Of a stretch of 64,000 bases of DNA, positions 8,691 through 17,600 are shown piece by piece (position 1 is the stretch's first letter; the number at the start of each line of letters is the position of its first letter). Below the pieces are notes generated by a model. It did no database searches. It was given only the letters and a program-made list of their open reading frames with translations, and was not told the origin of the DNA. The position numbers and the translations under genes are program-made. The stretch is from CAMDTE01 sp964504345. Lineage in GTDB: Bacteria; Bacteroidota; Bacteroidia; Flavobacteriales; Schleiferiaceae. The stretch covers positions 1 through 64,000 of the forward strand of contig CAZDDX010000007.1 in assembly GCA_964504345.1 (NCBI GenBank), written 5' to 3'.

Positions 8691-9371
8691 TTAACGACCC
8701 ATTTTAACGGAACGGTATTCTTTGGCCAAAACACGTAAATCGTCCACGAGTTCGTCGGCTTGGTGGGGGCTGGTCAGGTCGTAAACGCCCTTGATTTGCT
8801 CCGTGTCCTCTTCCAGCCGGCTCCGAATGTTGCCTTCCCAATCCAACAAAACGGCGGTCTGTGAATGCGTAAAGCCGCCTTCAGCACCGGCATCGGGCTG
8901 CGCCACCAAATAATACAAATTGGCCAGGCGGTACGTCAAATCACGGTTGCCCGTTAAAAACCACCAGCTTTTGCTCTTTTCTACGCCAAACCGCGCGGCA
9001 TAATCCATCAGTACTTCGGGACGATCCGTTTCCGGGTCCACCGAGATGCTGACGAACTGAATGTCTTTGTAGGCCATCAAACGGTCGTGTACCTGCTTGA
9101 GGTTCATGTTCATTGCAGGACATACCGTTGGGCAGGACGTAAAGAAAAAGCTTACCACTACGATTTTGCCGCGCAAACTGTCTTGCGTGATGGTACGGCC
9201 GCGTTGATCCAAAAAAGAAAAAGCGGTATCCGGACCCGGACCCACTTTTTCCAACGATCGAAACTGAACCGCACCGCTGAGCAATACAGACAGCAAATAA
9301 ACGGTAACCGGCACCACCAAAAGCAGCGCCAAGATCCATTTCTTTCCGGCCGCTGAGGGGTTTTGTGCCAT
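8691..9371 (-). CDS. SCO1/SenC-type copper chaperone for cytochrome oxidase
   Basis: 226 residues. SCO proteins deliver copper to the CuA site of cytochrome oxidase subunit II, or act as thiol reductants there. An N-terminal membrane anchor (about 11-33) is followed by a thioredoxin fold. The metal-binding residues are visible: Cys80 and Cys84 in TSCPTVCP and His169 in GGFTHSQ. The stop-to-start distance to subunit IV upstream is one base, showing tight operon packing. A periplasm-facing domain is expected. Confidence 0.9.
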   Translation of the reverse strand: MAQNPSAAGKKWILALLLVVPVTVYLLSVLLSGAVQFRSLEKVGPGPDTAFSFLDQRGRTITQDSLRGKIVVVSFFFTSCPTVCPAMNMNLKQVHDRLMAYKDIQFVSISVDPETDRPEVLMDYAARFGVEKSKSWWFLTGNRDLTYRLANLYYLVAQPDAGAEGGFTHSQTAVLLDWEGNIRSRLEEDTEQIKGVYDLTSPHQADELVDDLRVLAKEYRSVKMGR

Positions 9372-9372
9372 G

Positions 9373-9693
9373 TTACGCTGCGTAAATCTGAGCCCCTTCG
9401 GCGATGAGAATGAAAGTCAAATAAGGAATCAAGATGATCACCGGCAAGTAGATGGTCCACTGAAGGAAGGTTTCCTCAAACTTCAAGTGCATGAAATACA
9501 TCACGATGTAGGCGGCCTTCACCAACGTAAGTCCAATGAAAATGAGGTTCAACAAGCTGGTGCCAGCAAATTGCACCAACAGAAACTCCGGTTTTACAAT
9601 ACCTAAAGCAACTTCAACAGCGGTAATCGCCAAAAGAAGCCAAAAAATCTTCCAGATCCATGCGGTTCCGGTGGGGTGTGCGTGTTCGCCCAT
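9373..9693 (-). CDS. Cytochrome c oxidase subunit IV family protein
   Basis: 106 residues with three hydrophobic helices (about 12-32, 41-66 and 78-100), the pattern of the bacterial COX4/CtaF-type small subunit. The stretch VKAAYIVMYFMHLKFE is typical of the family. It lies between subunit III and SCO, with 9 bp to subunit III, and is presumably a structural subunit of the oxidase in the inner membrane. Confidence 0.85.
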   Translation of the reverse strand: MGEHAHPTGTAWIWKIFWLLLAITAVEVALGIVKPEFLLVQFAGTSLLNLIFIGLTLVKAAYIVMYFMHLKFEETFLQWTIYLPVIILIPYLTFILIAEGAQIYAA

Positions 9694-9702
9694 GATGCAG
9701 AA

Positions 9703-10623
9703 TTATACGAGGTAGAAGAACGTGAATACAAATACCCAAACCAAGTCAACGAAGTGCCAGTAAAGACCAATCTTTTCAACCATTCCGTAGTGACCTCGGC
9801 GCTCGTAGGTGCCCAACAACACGTTGTAGAACAAAATGAAGTTAAACACAACTCCAGAGAACACGTGAAAACCGTGGAAACCGGTGATGAAGAAGAAGAA
9901 ATTCGCGAACAACTTGTGGCCGTACTCGTTGCGGTGCATGTTGGCACCTTGAACTATATCAGCACCCTGGCCCAACAACGCCATGGCCTCGGCGTGCTCG
10001 TATACGGCACCCGCCTTGCCGGGCTCGATCAATTTCCAATTTGGATTTGCTTTGAACGCGGCAAAAACATCCGACTGATTGAACTCTTCATCGTGGTTGC
10101 TGGCGTGTCCTGCTTCGCCATGCACCATTTGCGAGAAGGACAAGACATGACCGTCGGCATCGGCAACCTTTAAAATACGCGTGTCGGCCAATTCAATGGC
10201 TCCCTTGTCGCCCTGAATGAAGTGGTACCACTCCCATGCTTGGGAACCCAAGAAGATTGCTCCACCTATGATGGTGGCCAACATCCACCAAGCCACGGCT
10301 CCTTGCTTCTTCTCGTGTCCGGCGTTCACGGCCAAAACCATGGTCACGGAGGACATGATCAAAATGAAGGTCATCAAGGCTACGTACAGCAACGGTTGAT
10401 CTCCTTCTACGCCAGGAAAATGGGTGAAAACAGCCTCAGCCACCGGCCAAGATTGCTCAAACTTGAAACGCATGAAACCGTAGGCAGTCAAGAATCCCGA
10501 AAACGTCAAAGCGTCGGAAATCAGGAAGAACCACATCATGAGTTTGCCGTATTCGGCGCGCAAAGGCTCGTTACCTCCTCCCCAGCGGGAAGTTGTTGCA
10601 GCGGGTGCGTGGTGTGCGGACAT
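9703..10623 (-). CDS. Cytochrome c oxidase subunit III
   Basis: 306 residues, heme-copper oxidase subunit III. Helices are seen near 30-50, 78-100, 110-130, 235-265 and 285-305. A hydrophilic insert of about 80 residues (approximately 140-215, rich in Glu, His and Asn) separates the helical halves, making it longer than minimal bacterial subunit III. C-terminal ITGFHGFHVFSGVVFN and WHFVDLVWVFVFTFFYLV carry the conserved His and Glu/Asp patterns of the family. It is followed 9 bp later by subunit IV and preceded 29 bp upstream by a second, shorter subunit III homologue. Confidence 0.9.
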   Translation of the reverse strand: MSAHHAPAATTSRWGGGNEPLRAEYGKLMMWFFLISDALTFSGFLTAYGFMRFKFEQSWPVAEAVFTHFPGVEGDQPLLYVALMTFILIMSSVTMVLAVNAGHEKKQGAVAWWMLATIIGGAIFLGSQAWEWYHFIQGDKGAIELADTRILKVADADGHVLSFSQMVHGEAGHASNHDEEFNQSDVFAAFKANPNWKLIEPGKAGAVYEHAEAMALLGQGADIVQGANMHRNEYGHKLFANFFFFITGFHGFHVFSGVVFNFILFYNVLLGTYERRGHYGMVEKIGLYWHFVDLVWVFVFTFFYLV

Positions 10624-10652
10624 GAGTTATGGATTAATGTCGGAGCGCAAAG

Positions 10653-11234
10653 TTAACGAAGAAACGCCAAGAAAAGCACGAGGTAAATCCACAAACCGTC
10701 GAGAAAATGCCAAAAAAGTGCGGTGCGTTCCAGCCCCCCCCAACGCGAGGAAGAGTAGGCTCCGCGGAGCGACTGGCGCCACGTATACAGCAAGACGATC
10801 ACGCCCGCCAGAGCGTGCATCCAGTGGAACCATGCGATGACGTATAGCCAACTTCCTGCCTGTGTGCTCTTTGCGCCGGTAAAGTAGTAACCTTGCGCCA
10901 GAAGTTCGCGTCCCCCAACAACCTGGGAAACCAAAAAAAGCACCCCAACAACAACGGATGCAACGAGCAAGGAGTTTACCTGCTTGACGCGGTCTTCTTG
11001 TGCCGCCCGCAACGCGCGGTGCACCAGAAAACTGCCCATGAGCACCAACGCCGTGGAGGCCCAAAATGCTAGAGGAAGGGGCACTTCTACCCACTGCCCC
11101 TTGGCCACCAGGGCCGAACGTGCTACTACGTAACCAGAGGTCAGGCCTGCAAAGGCCATGGCCATGGAGACCATGCCAATCCACAACAAAGGTTTTGCCG
11201 CTTTAGCGACGGAAGAGGAAACCGACTGTTCCAT
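10653..11234 (-). CDS. Second, short heme-copper oxidase subunit III homologue
   Basis: 193 residues from the preferred ATG, with five hydrophobic segments and the subunit III signatures LAQGYYFTGAKST and WFHWMHALAGVIVLLY near the middle, plus FWHFLDGLWIYLVLFL at the C-terminus. It is a divergent paralogue of the adjacent 306-residue subunit III. Paired short and long subunit III genes occur in Bacteroidota oxidase clusters; which one is in the complex, or whether both are, is not decided by sequence. The start at 11234 (MEQSV) overlaps the end of ctaB by 32 bp; an ATG 18 bp further upstream is also in frame. Confidence 0.82.
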   Translation of the reverse strand: MEQSVSSSVAKAAKPLLWIGMVSMAMAFAGLTSGYVVARSALVAKGQWVEVPLPLAFWASTALVLMGSFLVHRALRAAQEDRVKQVNSLLVASVVVGVLFLVSQVVGGRELLAQGYYFTGAKSTQAGSWLYVIAWFHWMHALAGVIVLLYTWRQSLRGAYSSSRWGGLERTALFWHFLDGLWIYLVLFLAFLR

Positions 11235-12168
11235 GCAAGAAGAAATGATCAATTACGTAAATGATTTGCACCAAGGTCAGGTAACCTATGGTGGTGAGCA
11301 TGAGCTTTCGCGCTTGCGGGTCCGACGGTTCCCGATGCATGCGCAGGGCGGCCCAAACCACCCAAACACCTGCTCCCAATACCAAAACAGCACCCAACCA
11401 AGATAGTTTCAAGGCACCCGTCAAACCGGACGCCGGCAACAACGAAATGGTCACCATAAAGGCAGCGTAGACAAAGGATCCATACGTAGCAGACCGGTCC
11501 TTTTTTCGGGAAGGCAACAAGTAGTATCCGGCGCGCGCGTAGTCGTCGAATCCCATCCAGGCGATGGCCCAAAAATGCGGAAACTGCCAAACAAACTGCA
11601 AAGCAAAAAGTACGCCCGGCTCTATGCCAAATCGGCCGGTAGCAGCCACCCATCCCAACATGGTGGGAATGGCCCCCGGAAACGCGCCTACCAAAACCGC
11701 CCACGGAGTGATGGCCTTCAACGGGGTGTACAGCAACACGTACAACGCAATGCTCAATGCCCCAAAAGCGCCCGTCAGCGGGTTCAACCAAAACAACGCC
11801 ACCAACCCCAGCGCTCCGGTGATCACTGCCACCGCCCAAGCATGGCCCAACTGCATACGGCCGGCCGGCAAGGGGCGGTTCTTCGTGCGGTGCATCAACG
11901 CATCCCGATCACGCTCCCAAATTTGATTGAACGCGTTGCTGGATCCCACCACGAGCATACCGCCAACCACCAACACCAGAAACTCCAGCAATCGGGGCCA
12001 AAAACCCAAGGAGAGTTCTTGGACGGACACGCCCAGCAAGAAACCCGCAGCAGCCGAAAAAACAACCGATGCTGCCAGGCGCAGCTTCATCAGTTGGGCG
12101 GCGTCGGACCAACGAAAAGGCCGAGTGGACGAAGGAACAGAATGGGTAACGGAGGGTGCCTCAGACAT
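11203..12168 (-). CDS. ctaB: Heme o synthase (protoheme IX farnesyltransferase)
   Basis: 321 residues from the preferred ATG. UbiA-superfamily membrane prenyltransferase that adds a farnesyl group to heme b to give heme o, the precursor of heme a. The Asp-rich substrate motif is clear in NAFNQIWERDRDALMHRT with NRPLPAGR following, and the second polar loop GFDDYARAGYYLLPSR is present. About eight to nine transmembrane helices fill the rest. The start at 12168 (MSEAP) gives an 8-bp overlap with cysQ; an in-frame ATG at 12189 would overlap by 29 bp. It is upstream of and overlapping the subunit III genes it serves. A heme a synthase gene is not in this window. Confidence 0.92.
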   Translation of the reverse strand: MSEAPSVTHSVPSSTRPFRWSDAAQLMKLRLAASVVFSAAAGFLLGVSVQELSLGFWPRLLEFLVLVVGGMLVVGSSNAFNQIWERDRDALMHRTKNRPLPAGRMQLGHAWAVAVITGALGLVALFWLNPLTGAFGALSIALYVLLYTPLKAITPWAVLVGAFPGAIPTMLGWVAATGRFGIEPGVLFALQFVWQFPHFWAIAWMGFDDYARAGYYLLPSRKKDRSATYGSFVYAAFMVTISLLPASGLTGALKLSWLGAVLVLGAGVWVVWAALRMHREPSDPQARKLMLTTIGYLTLVQIIYVIDHFFLHGTVGFLFRR

Positions 12169-13066
12169 CGCCGCAAAGATACGGCGCACCGCATACCAAG
12201 AACCACGGATTCAACAAATCCGGACGGTTGTAGCGCAACGGTTCTTCCCAAGAAAAAGTGCCGTCCAGAGCGCGCTTCACCACCCGAACGGAGCATCCGG
12301 CAGCTTCTGTAAACGCTTGCCCTGCGGCCGTATCCCATTCCATGGTGGGTGCCAAGCGCGGGTAAGCCTCTGCCTTGCCCAAAGCCACCCAACACAACTT
12401 CAGCGAACTGCCCATGCTCACCCGCTCCACCGGGCCAAACTTTTCTTCCCAATGCGCCAGCAGCGCTTCGGTTTCCGGAGAATTGTGGGACCGACTGGCC
12501 ACCACCCGGAGCGGACCGCGGGTAAGTGGTTTTGCGTTGGTTTGTGAGGCCGTAGCACGAACCGTTGGTTGAGCGCGCAGCTCGTTCCAGGTTAAGGCAG
12601 TTTCCGCATGGAAGGCCCCTAGCGTGCTGTGCCCTACAAATACCCATCCCAGTGCCGGCGCGAATACGATGCCGAATACCGGGATGCCCTCGTGGACCAA
12701 AGCCACGTTGACCGTAAACTCACCGTTGCGTTTGATGAACTCCTTGGTTCCGTCCAAGGGGTCCACCACCCACAACGCAGACCACTGCGAACGTTCCAAA
12801 TACGGAATGGAGCGCCCTTCTTCGGACAGAATGTGAAAAGATGTGGTTCGCAGTGCAGCATCCAACACTTCATGAGCGGCGCGGTCTGCTGCGGTTAACG
12901 GGGAGTCGTCTGCTTTGTGTTCCACGGAAAAATCAACCCGGCCGTACACTTCCAAAATGGCGGCTCCTGCGTCATAAACAGCCTGCAGCACGCGCTGGAT
13001 CTCCGTGTTGGACAACAAAAAAGCCTCCACAGAGGAGGCTTCTTTTGCTAAGCGGTTGGCGCTCAT
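12161..13066 (-). CDS. cysQ: 3'(2'),5'-bisphosphate nucleotidase CysQ
   Basis: 301 residues in the longest ATG frame. Inositol monophosphatase-fold enzyme that removes the 3' phosphate of PAP, clearing a by-product of sulfate assimilation. Metal-site motifs are clear: LSEEGR (about 81-86) and VVDPLDGTKEFIKRNGEF (about 100-117), and EWDTAAGQAF towards the C-terminus. The ATG overlaps the tonB stop as ATGA. However, residues 9-16 are encoded by a terminator-like hairpin that would fit the end of tonB, and the conserved fold begins only near VLQAVYDAGAAILEVYG, so the true start may be later, at TTG (13018 or 13015) or GTG (12991). The function is secure; the start is not. Confidence 0.9.
   Translation of the reverse strand: MSANRLAKEASSVEAFLLSNTEIQRVLQAVYDAGAAILEVYGRVDFSVEHKADDSPLTAADRAAHEVLDAALRTTSFHILSEEGRSIPYLERSQWSALWVVDPLDGTKEFIKRNGEFTVNVALVHEGIPVFGIVFAPALGWVFVGHSTLGAFHAETALTWNELRAQPTVRATASQTNAKPLTRGPLRVVASRSHNSPETEALLAHWEEKFGPVERVSMGSSLKLCWVALGKAEAYPRLAPTMEWDTAAGQAFTEAAGCSVRVVKRALDGTFSWEEPLRYNRPDLLNPWFLVCGAPYLCGDV
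13017..13041 (-). terminator. Terminator-like hairpin after tonB, inside the start of cysQ
   Basis: On the minus strand an 8-bp perfect stem AAGCCTCC / GGAGGCTT with a 5-nt loop runs directly into a T-rich tract. It begins 22 nt after the tonB stop codon, the expected place for an intrinsic terminator, but it falls in the first codons of the cysQ reading frame. Confidence 0.55.
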
Positions 13067-13764
13067 TGCAGGGTGAAATTCACCGGCAAGGAGTAGCGCA
13101 TGCGCACCGAACGGCCCGATACTTTCGCGGGAATCATGCTCGGGAATTTCTTTACCACGCGCACGGCCTCAGCGTCCAAAGACTTGTCCACACCGCGCTC
13201 AATGGTAACGTCCGCAATGGATCCGTCTTTCTCAATGATGAAGGACACCCATACTTTGCCGGCGATTCCCATGTCCCGCGCCAAGGTGGGGTACGAGGTT
13301 TCTTTGGCAACAAATTGACGAACTTTCAACTGAAAACACTCAAACTTGGCGTCTTCGTTGGACTCACGCTCGCAGCCAGGGAATACAGGGCGATTTTCCA
13401 CACTAACGAAGTCAAATACTTCGGTGTTCTCGCCTACCTCCTCAATTATTTCGACTTGTTCGTTTTGGTCGGTCTCGGTGGATTCCAAGGTGGTCTCGGG
13501 AATATCCACGTTGTTGTCAACGATGGTAATCACTTCCGGTGGCGCGGGGGGCGGCGGGGGCGGTGGAGGAGTGTTTTTCTGGGTCAGGGGAATGACCTCG
13601 TCCTCAATGGTAACGTTCAAGTCACCCAAAGATCCAGCGGTTGCCTCGTAGGTTTTCCACTCAAAAGCAACTACCGTCAGTGCAAGAGCGATGACGGCGC
13701 CGATTTGCATGAAGAGACCGCGGCGACGCTCGAGATCTACTTCGGGATTTTTGCGGTTTTTCAT
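13063..13764 (-). CDS. TonB-family energy transducer
   Basis: 233 residues. An inner-membrane helix (about 17-35) is followed by a polyproline stretch (TPPPPPPPPAPPE, about 64-76), an acidic Glu/Thr-rich spacer and a C-terminal TonB domain (about 150-233) with FPGCERE, TSYPTLARDMGIAGKVWVSF and SLPVNFTL. The protein would transmit proton-motive force from an ExbBD complex to outer-membrane TonB-dependent receptors. No exbB/exbD lies in the window. The gene follows vanZ by 12 bp and is followed by cysQ with a 4-bp overlap. The order sprA, gcvH, vanZ, tonB is one I know from other Flavobacteriia. Confidence 0.88.
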   Translation of the reverse strand: MKNRKNPEVDLERRRGLFMQIGAVIALALTVVAFEWKTYEATAGSLGDLNVTIEDEVIPLTQKNTPPPPPPPPAPPEVITIVDNNVDIPETTLESTETDQNEQVEIIEEVGENTEVFDFVSVENRPVFPGCERESNEDAKFECFQLKVRQFVAKETSYPTLARDMGIAGKVWVSFIIEKDGSIADVTIERGVDKSLDAEAVRVVKKFPSMIPAKVSGRSVRMRYSLPVNFTLQ

Positions 13765-13776
13765 GCCGATTTGGAA

Positions 13777-14166
13777 TTACGGGTTAAAGATACGCCTCGT
13801 GAGGAATGACGCAAGAACCGTGCCCAAAAAAATTCCAGCACCGTTGGCCACGACGTCCATCCAGTCAAAAAAACGTCCTGCTACCAACGGCTGCAGAACT
13901 TCTAAAGACGTTCCCACGGCGAGCGCGGCAAGCAAACGCCTCCAAGACCAAACGTTGGATACCGCACGCCCAATGGCGAGCGCAAAGGCCAAGCCAGCAT
14001 ACGCTCCAGCGTGCAGAAATAGATCCGTCACCGACAAAAAAAGACGGGGCAACTCCTCGCGCGGTTGGAGTGAAAAAAAAGACACCACGGCCGCCCAGAG
14101 GGCGGCCGTGGTGTTCCCTAGATACTTCCAATAATGCTTAGGCACCCACCAAGGCCTTGTACGCAT
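13777..14166 (-). CDS. VanZ-like membrane protein
   Basis: 129 residues with four predicted transmembrane helices (about 17-33, 44-66, 72-92, 102-122). The pattern SFFSLQPREELP after helix 1, TDLFLHAGAYAGLAFAL in helix 2 and EVLQPLVAGRFFDWMDVVANGAGI before helix 4 is that of the VanZ family. The cellular role of these proteins is poorly defined outside glycopeptide resistance, and none is claimed. The start ATG overlaps the end of gcvH by 29 bp. Codons 18-32 (TAALWAAVVSFFS) are encoded by a perfect 15-bp hairpin and T tract that look like the gcvH terminator, so translation of this gene appears to need transcripts that read through it. Confidence 0.82.
   Translation of the reverse strand: MRTRPWWVPKHYWKYLGNTTAALWAAVVSFFSLQPREELPRLFLSVTDLFLHAGAYAGLAFALAIGRAVSNVWSWRRLLAALAVGTSLEVLQPLVAGRFFDWMDVVANGAGIFLGTVLASFLTRRIFNP
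14073..14114 (-). terminator. Strong intrinsic terminator of gcvH, inside vanZ
   Basis: On the minus strand ACACCACGGCCGCCC pairs perfectly with GGGCGGCCGTGGTGT over a 3-nt loop, followed by one C and eight T residues. The stem begins 23 nt after the gcvH stop. It is the strongest terminator in the window by stem length, yet it also encodes part of the first transmembrane helix of VanZ. Confidence 0.75.
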
Positions 14167-14518
14167 CAGCGTCCATCAAGCCGGTGCGGTCTGAGGCGTC
14201 GTTCAAACGAACCTTCACCATCCAGCCGGAACCGTAAGGATCGCTGTTCACTTTTTCCGGTGCCGCATCCAATTCTGCGTTCACTTCCAGGATTTCGCCC
14301 GCCAACGGGAGGTACAAATCGGATACAGTCTTCACGGCCTCCACGGAGCCAAAAACGGCTTCAGCGGCTAAAGAATCGCCTTCGGACGGGATGTCTACGA
14401 AAACGATATCGCCCAATTCAGACTGGGCAAAGTCCGTAACGCCCACCGTGGCGGTGTCGCCTTCGATGCGGATCCATTCGTGGTCTTTGGTGTAGAGGAG
14501 TTCACTGGGGAAATTCAT
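14138..14518 (-). CDS. gcvH: Glycine cleavage system H protein
   Basis: 126 residues, the normal length. The lipoylated shuttle protein carries the aminomethyl intermediate between the P, T and L proteins of glycine cleavage. The lipoyl attachment site is Lys63 in GSVEAVKTVSD, within a full H-protein fold beginning LLYTKDHEWIRIEGD. It has its own consensus -7 element 18 nt upstream of the ATG and a strong terminator just after its stop. It sits between sprA and vanZ, an arrangement I know from other Flavobacteriia. Confidence 0.95.
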   Translation of the reverse strand: MNFPSELLYTKDHEWIRIEGDTATVGVTDFAQSELGDIVFVDIPSEGDSLAAEAVFGSVEAVKTVSDLYLPLAGEILEVNAELDAAPEKVNSDPYGSGWMVKVRLNDASDRTGLMDADAYKALVGA

Positions 14519-14535
14519 GTCGGTAGTGTTTGGAA

Positions 14536-14543
14536 CAAAGGTA
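14536..14543 (-). promoter_or_regulatory. Promoter -7 element of gcvH
   Basis: TACCTTTG on the minus strand is an exact match to TAnnTTTG, ending 17 nt before the gcvH ATG. It makes gcvH the head of a unit separate from sprA, whose stop codon is 142 bp upstream. Confidence 0.55.
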
Positions 14544-14660
14544 AAGCGAACACCAATTAGTTGGGGTGCGCCGGTTTACTAAAATTTTTGAACGGTGGTG
14601 AACCGAGGTGGTTAAAATAATCGCCATCCACTGAGGCCCTGAGGCTCAACAAATCGCGAA

Positions 14661-17600
14661 TTAACCGCCCAAATTCAACTTGAAGGCAAAGCCCGCTTGC
14701 ACCTGCGAGGTTGGGAAGGCATTGCCGGTTTTGAATCGACTGGCGGACTGGTCGTAGTAGGCTTGTGCGGTAAGGCGTCGGGACAACCGGTAATCGGCCG
14801 TGAACTTGATGGTGGTTCTGCGCTGGCCGGCCGTGGGTTGCACAAAATCTTCCAAAATTTTGCGGATGACGGTTTGGTTGTCGTTGAATTTCACGTCCAG
14901 CTTGAGCTCCAAGTTGCTTTTGACTTGGGTGCGCCCACCTGCTTGATCCACCACCGTAAACTTAACGTCCGGAATGATGTACCCTACCCCTACCGTGACG
15001 TCGCGGGACTTAGTTTCGTTGAACTGGTTGTTGGCCAAACTCATGGCGATTTGCCGACTGCGGTTGAGGTCCATTTTGAAGGTGGCATTGCTCTTGGTGC
15101 GCACCTGCACCCCTACCAACGGACTGAAGTTCTCGCTCATGGAAATTTGCCCAATTTGCAAGTCCGGCAGGACGTCGCTGTTGTCGTTGCGGGGGAACGG
15201 ATTGAGGGGGTTATCTTCCAGTTTTTGAGCACGAAGCATGTTCGTCTGAATGCCGGTGGCGGTTAAGTTGCCCGTATAGCCGTGGCTCAATGCGACGGAC
15301 GTGAAATTGCGCTTCACCCATTCGATGTTCTGCAGACCGGTGTAGTTGACCTTCCAGTTGGGGCGCGGCAATCCACTGGTGATGGCTCCCAGAGATGCGG
15401 TTGCCGCAGGGTCTCCGCCGTAGGCACTCAAGAAGCTGCGCACCAAAACATCCTGCTGGATGACGCTGAAGCCGTCGTAGCCGTAGCGGGAGGAGTCCGG
15501 GTCGGAAATGAAGGTGGGCACGTAACCGGGGTTGTCCAACGCATGCTGGGCAGCCAGTCGATCGGAGAAAATGAGGCGGTTGGCGCGGAATAAATCGTAC
15601 ACAACGGACTTGAATTCCGGCTCCGGGCTGTTTTCAAAAGCGGAATTGAAGGCCCACCAAGACATCGTGAAATTCTGCAGTTGCTGCGGACTGAAATGTC
15701 TGAAACCTTGGCCAAATGCGGTGTCTGGCCCAAGGCCGGTGCTGTAGCGGTAGGTACTGCTGTACTGATCACCAAAAGTGCGCTGAGCGGTGAGGTCGAT
15801 GCGGAATTCCGGCAGCGGCTCCACCTGGGCCCGGACGTTGATGTTCTCGGTCAAGGTTCGCTGCAGTCGATTGGGCTGGTTGCGGTTCTTGACCATCCAA
15901 TCGTTGTTGGCTGCGCGCTCTTCTATGGGGAATTGCCATCCCAACAAGTAGTCCCATCCGGGTGCCCAATTTTGCGTTACGTTGCCCCCAAACAACACTG
16001 GATCCAGATTGAAACCGGGGAGCAATGATCCCGTATTCCGGGTATAGGAAAGGTTTGCGGTCTTCGCCATCGTCAGGAAGCCAACTCCCGTTTTCAGGAC
16101 GTGAAAGAGAGGACCCTTTTTGGTTTCTACCGGCTTTTCAGTGGTGGGCTTGGGTGCCGCGGGAATGCCGCGTCCGCCCAGAGCAGCATTTCCCCTGTTG
16201 GTCGACGTCGTGTACTTCTTGAGGAACGGAAACTTGTTGTAAAACGTATTGAAGTTCAAATTTCCGGTCAGCGCCCATTTTCCGGAATTTTGGAGCGTGA
16301 ACCCATAGTCCAAGGAATCAATTTTCTTGATGGAAGCCAGGAGGGAGTTGGTTTGCCAATCGTATTCAGCGGTGTAACGGGCTTGGAGCTGAATGAACTC
16401 CAAATAAGGGATCTTGTTGATGGGCAACTGCCAGCCAATATTGGCCGTATGGTGGTACTGCGTGGGACGTCCGCCCGAACGCAAATTATCCAGCAAAAAC
16501 AACTGAACCGTGTCTACCTGCATGGGTCCCGGGCGTTCGTCGAACCGCAGACGCATGCGAGCGTTGTAGTCAAATTTGATGGCTTGGCTCAAATCCCACA
16601 CCAAATCGTAGTTGCGCTCCATCGTGAAATTCTTGTTGTAGGTGACCGGCAGTTTGAATTGCGGGTTGTCCACGTTGCGCATTTGCAGCAGTTGTAAGGT
16701 GCGCTGAACATCTGTTCGGGCACTAAAACGAGAAGGGGTTAAATTGAGGTTGATGTCCCGAATCAACGCCAGGTTTTTGTTCGTTATTTTTTTGAATGGG
16801 CGAAAGTTGAAGGGCTTAGCCTGGTATACGTACGCAAGCGCCCCACGGTAATCCTGGCGGTTGTCGAATTGAATATTGGCGTCCCGACGAAGCACCTCGT
16901 TGAATGAATAGGTGGCATTCCAGTTGGAGAGGTCCAAAGGGGTTGGATTCTTCTTCATGGCGGCCTGGGAGCGGTCCACGCGAACGTTGGTCAAGGCTAC
17001 ACTTCTGCGCTGCGTGAGGTCTTGAACCAAAGTGCGCAAGGAATCGCGTGAGGCCGCGTCGGGCAAGTTTTTGACTGCATCATCAACTTGAATGTCCGGA
17101 TTCAGAGGATTGTACTGAGGCGTTTTGAACTCCTGCGCCATGCTCACGAATAGCGGTAGCTTCAACCGCTGGGAACCCAGTACTTTGCCTACCTCCAAAT
17201 TTCCTTGAATGTCGTAGGAAGCCGATGCAAAGCGATTGCGCTCGGTTGGGCCTTGATCGATGGCGCCAAATCCGACACCGCTGTACAGACCGGTGGCCAC
17301 CAATTGGCCCAGATCCGCCAACTTTACACTGGCACGAGCGGTTGCCGCCTCTCCTCCTTGATTCTCAAAATCCGCCATGCGGAATTCATTGATCCAAACC
17401 TCGGCGCACTTGTCGTAGCCATCGTCGGACCCGCCCGATTCCCTCTTTTTAGGGTTGCGAACCCCAATAAGCACGGTACGGACCAATCCCAAGTTCGGCA
17501 CACCCACCACCCGGAAGGTAGCGCCCGCAGAATCTTTCACGTAGGGATTGGTCAGCAACCAGGTGGGGTCTATTTGCATCAAGCGATCGCGCTCCAACTT

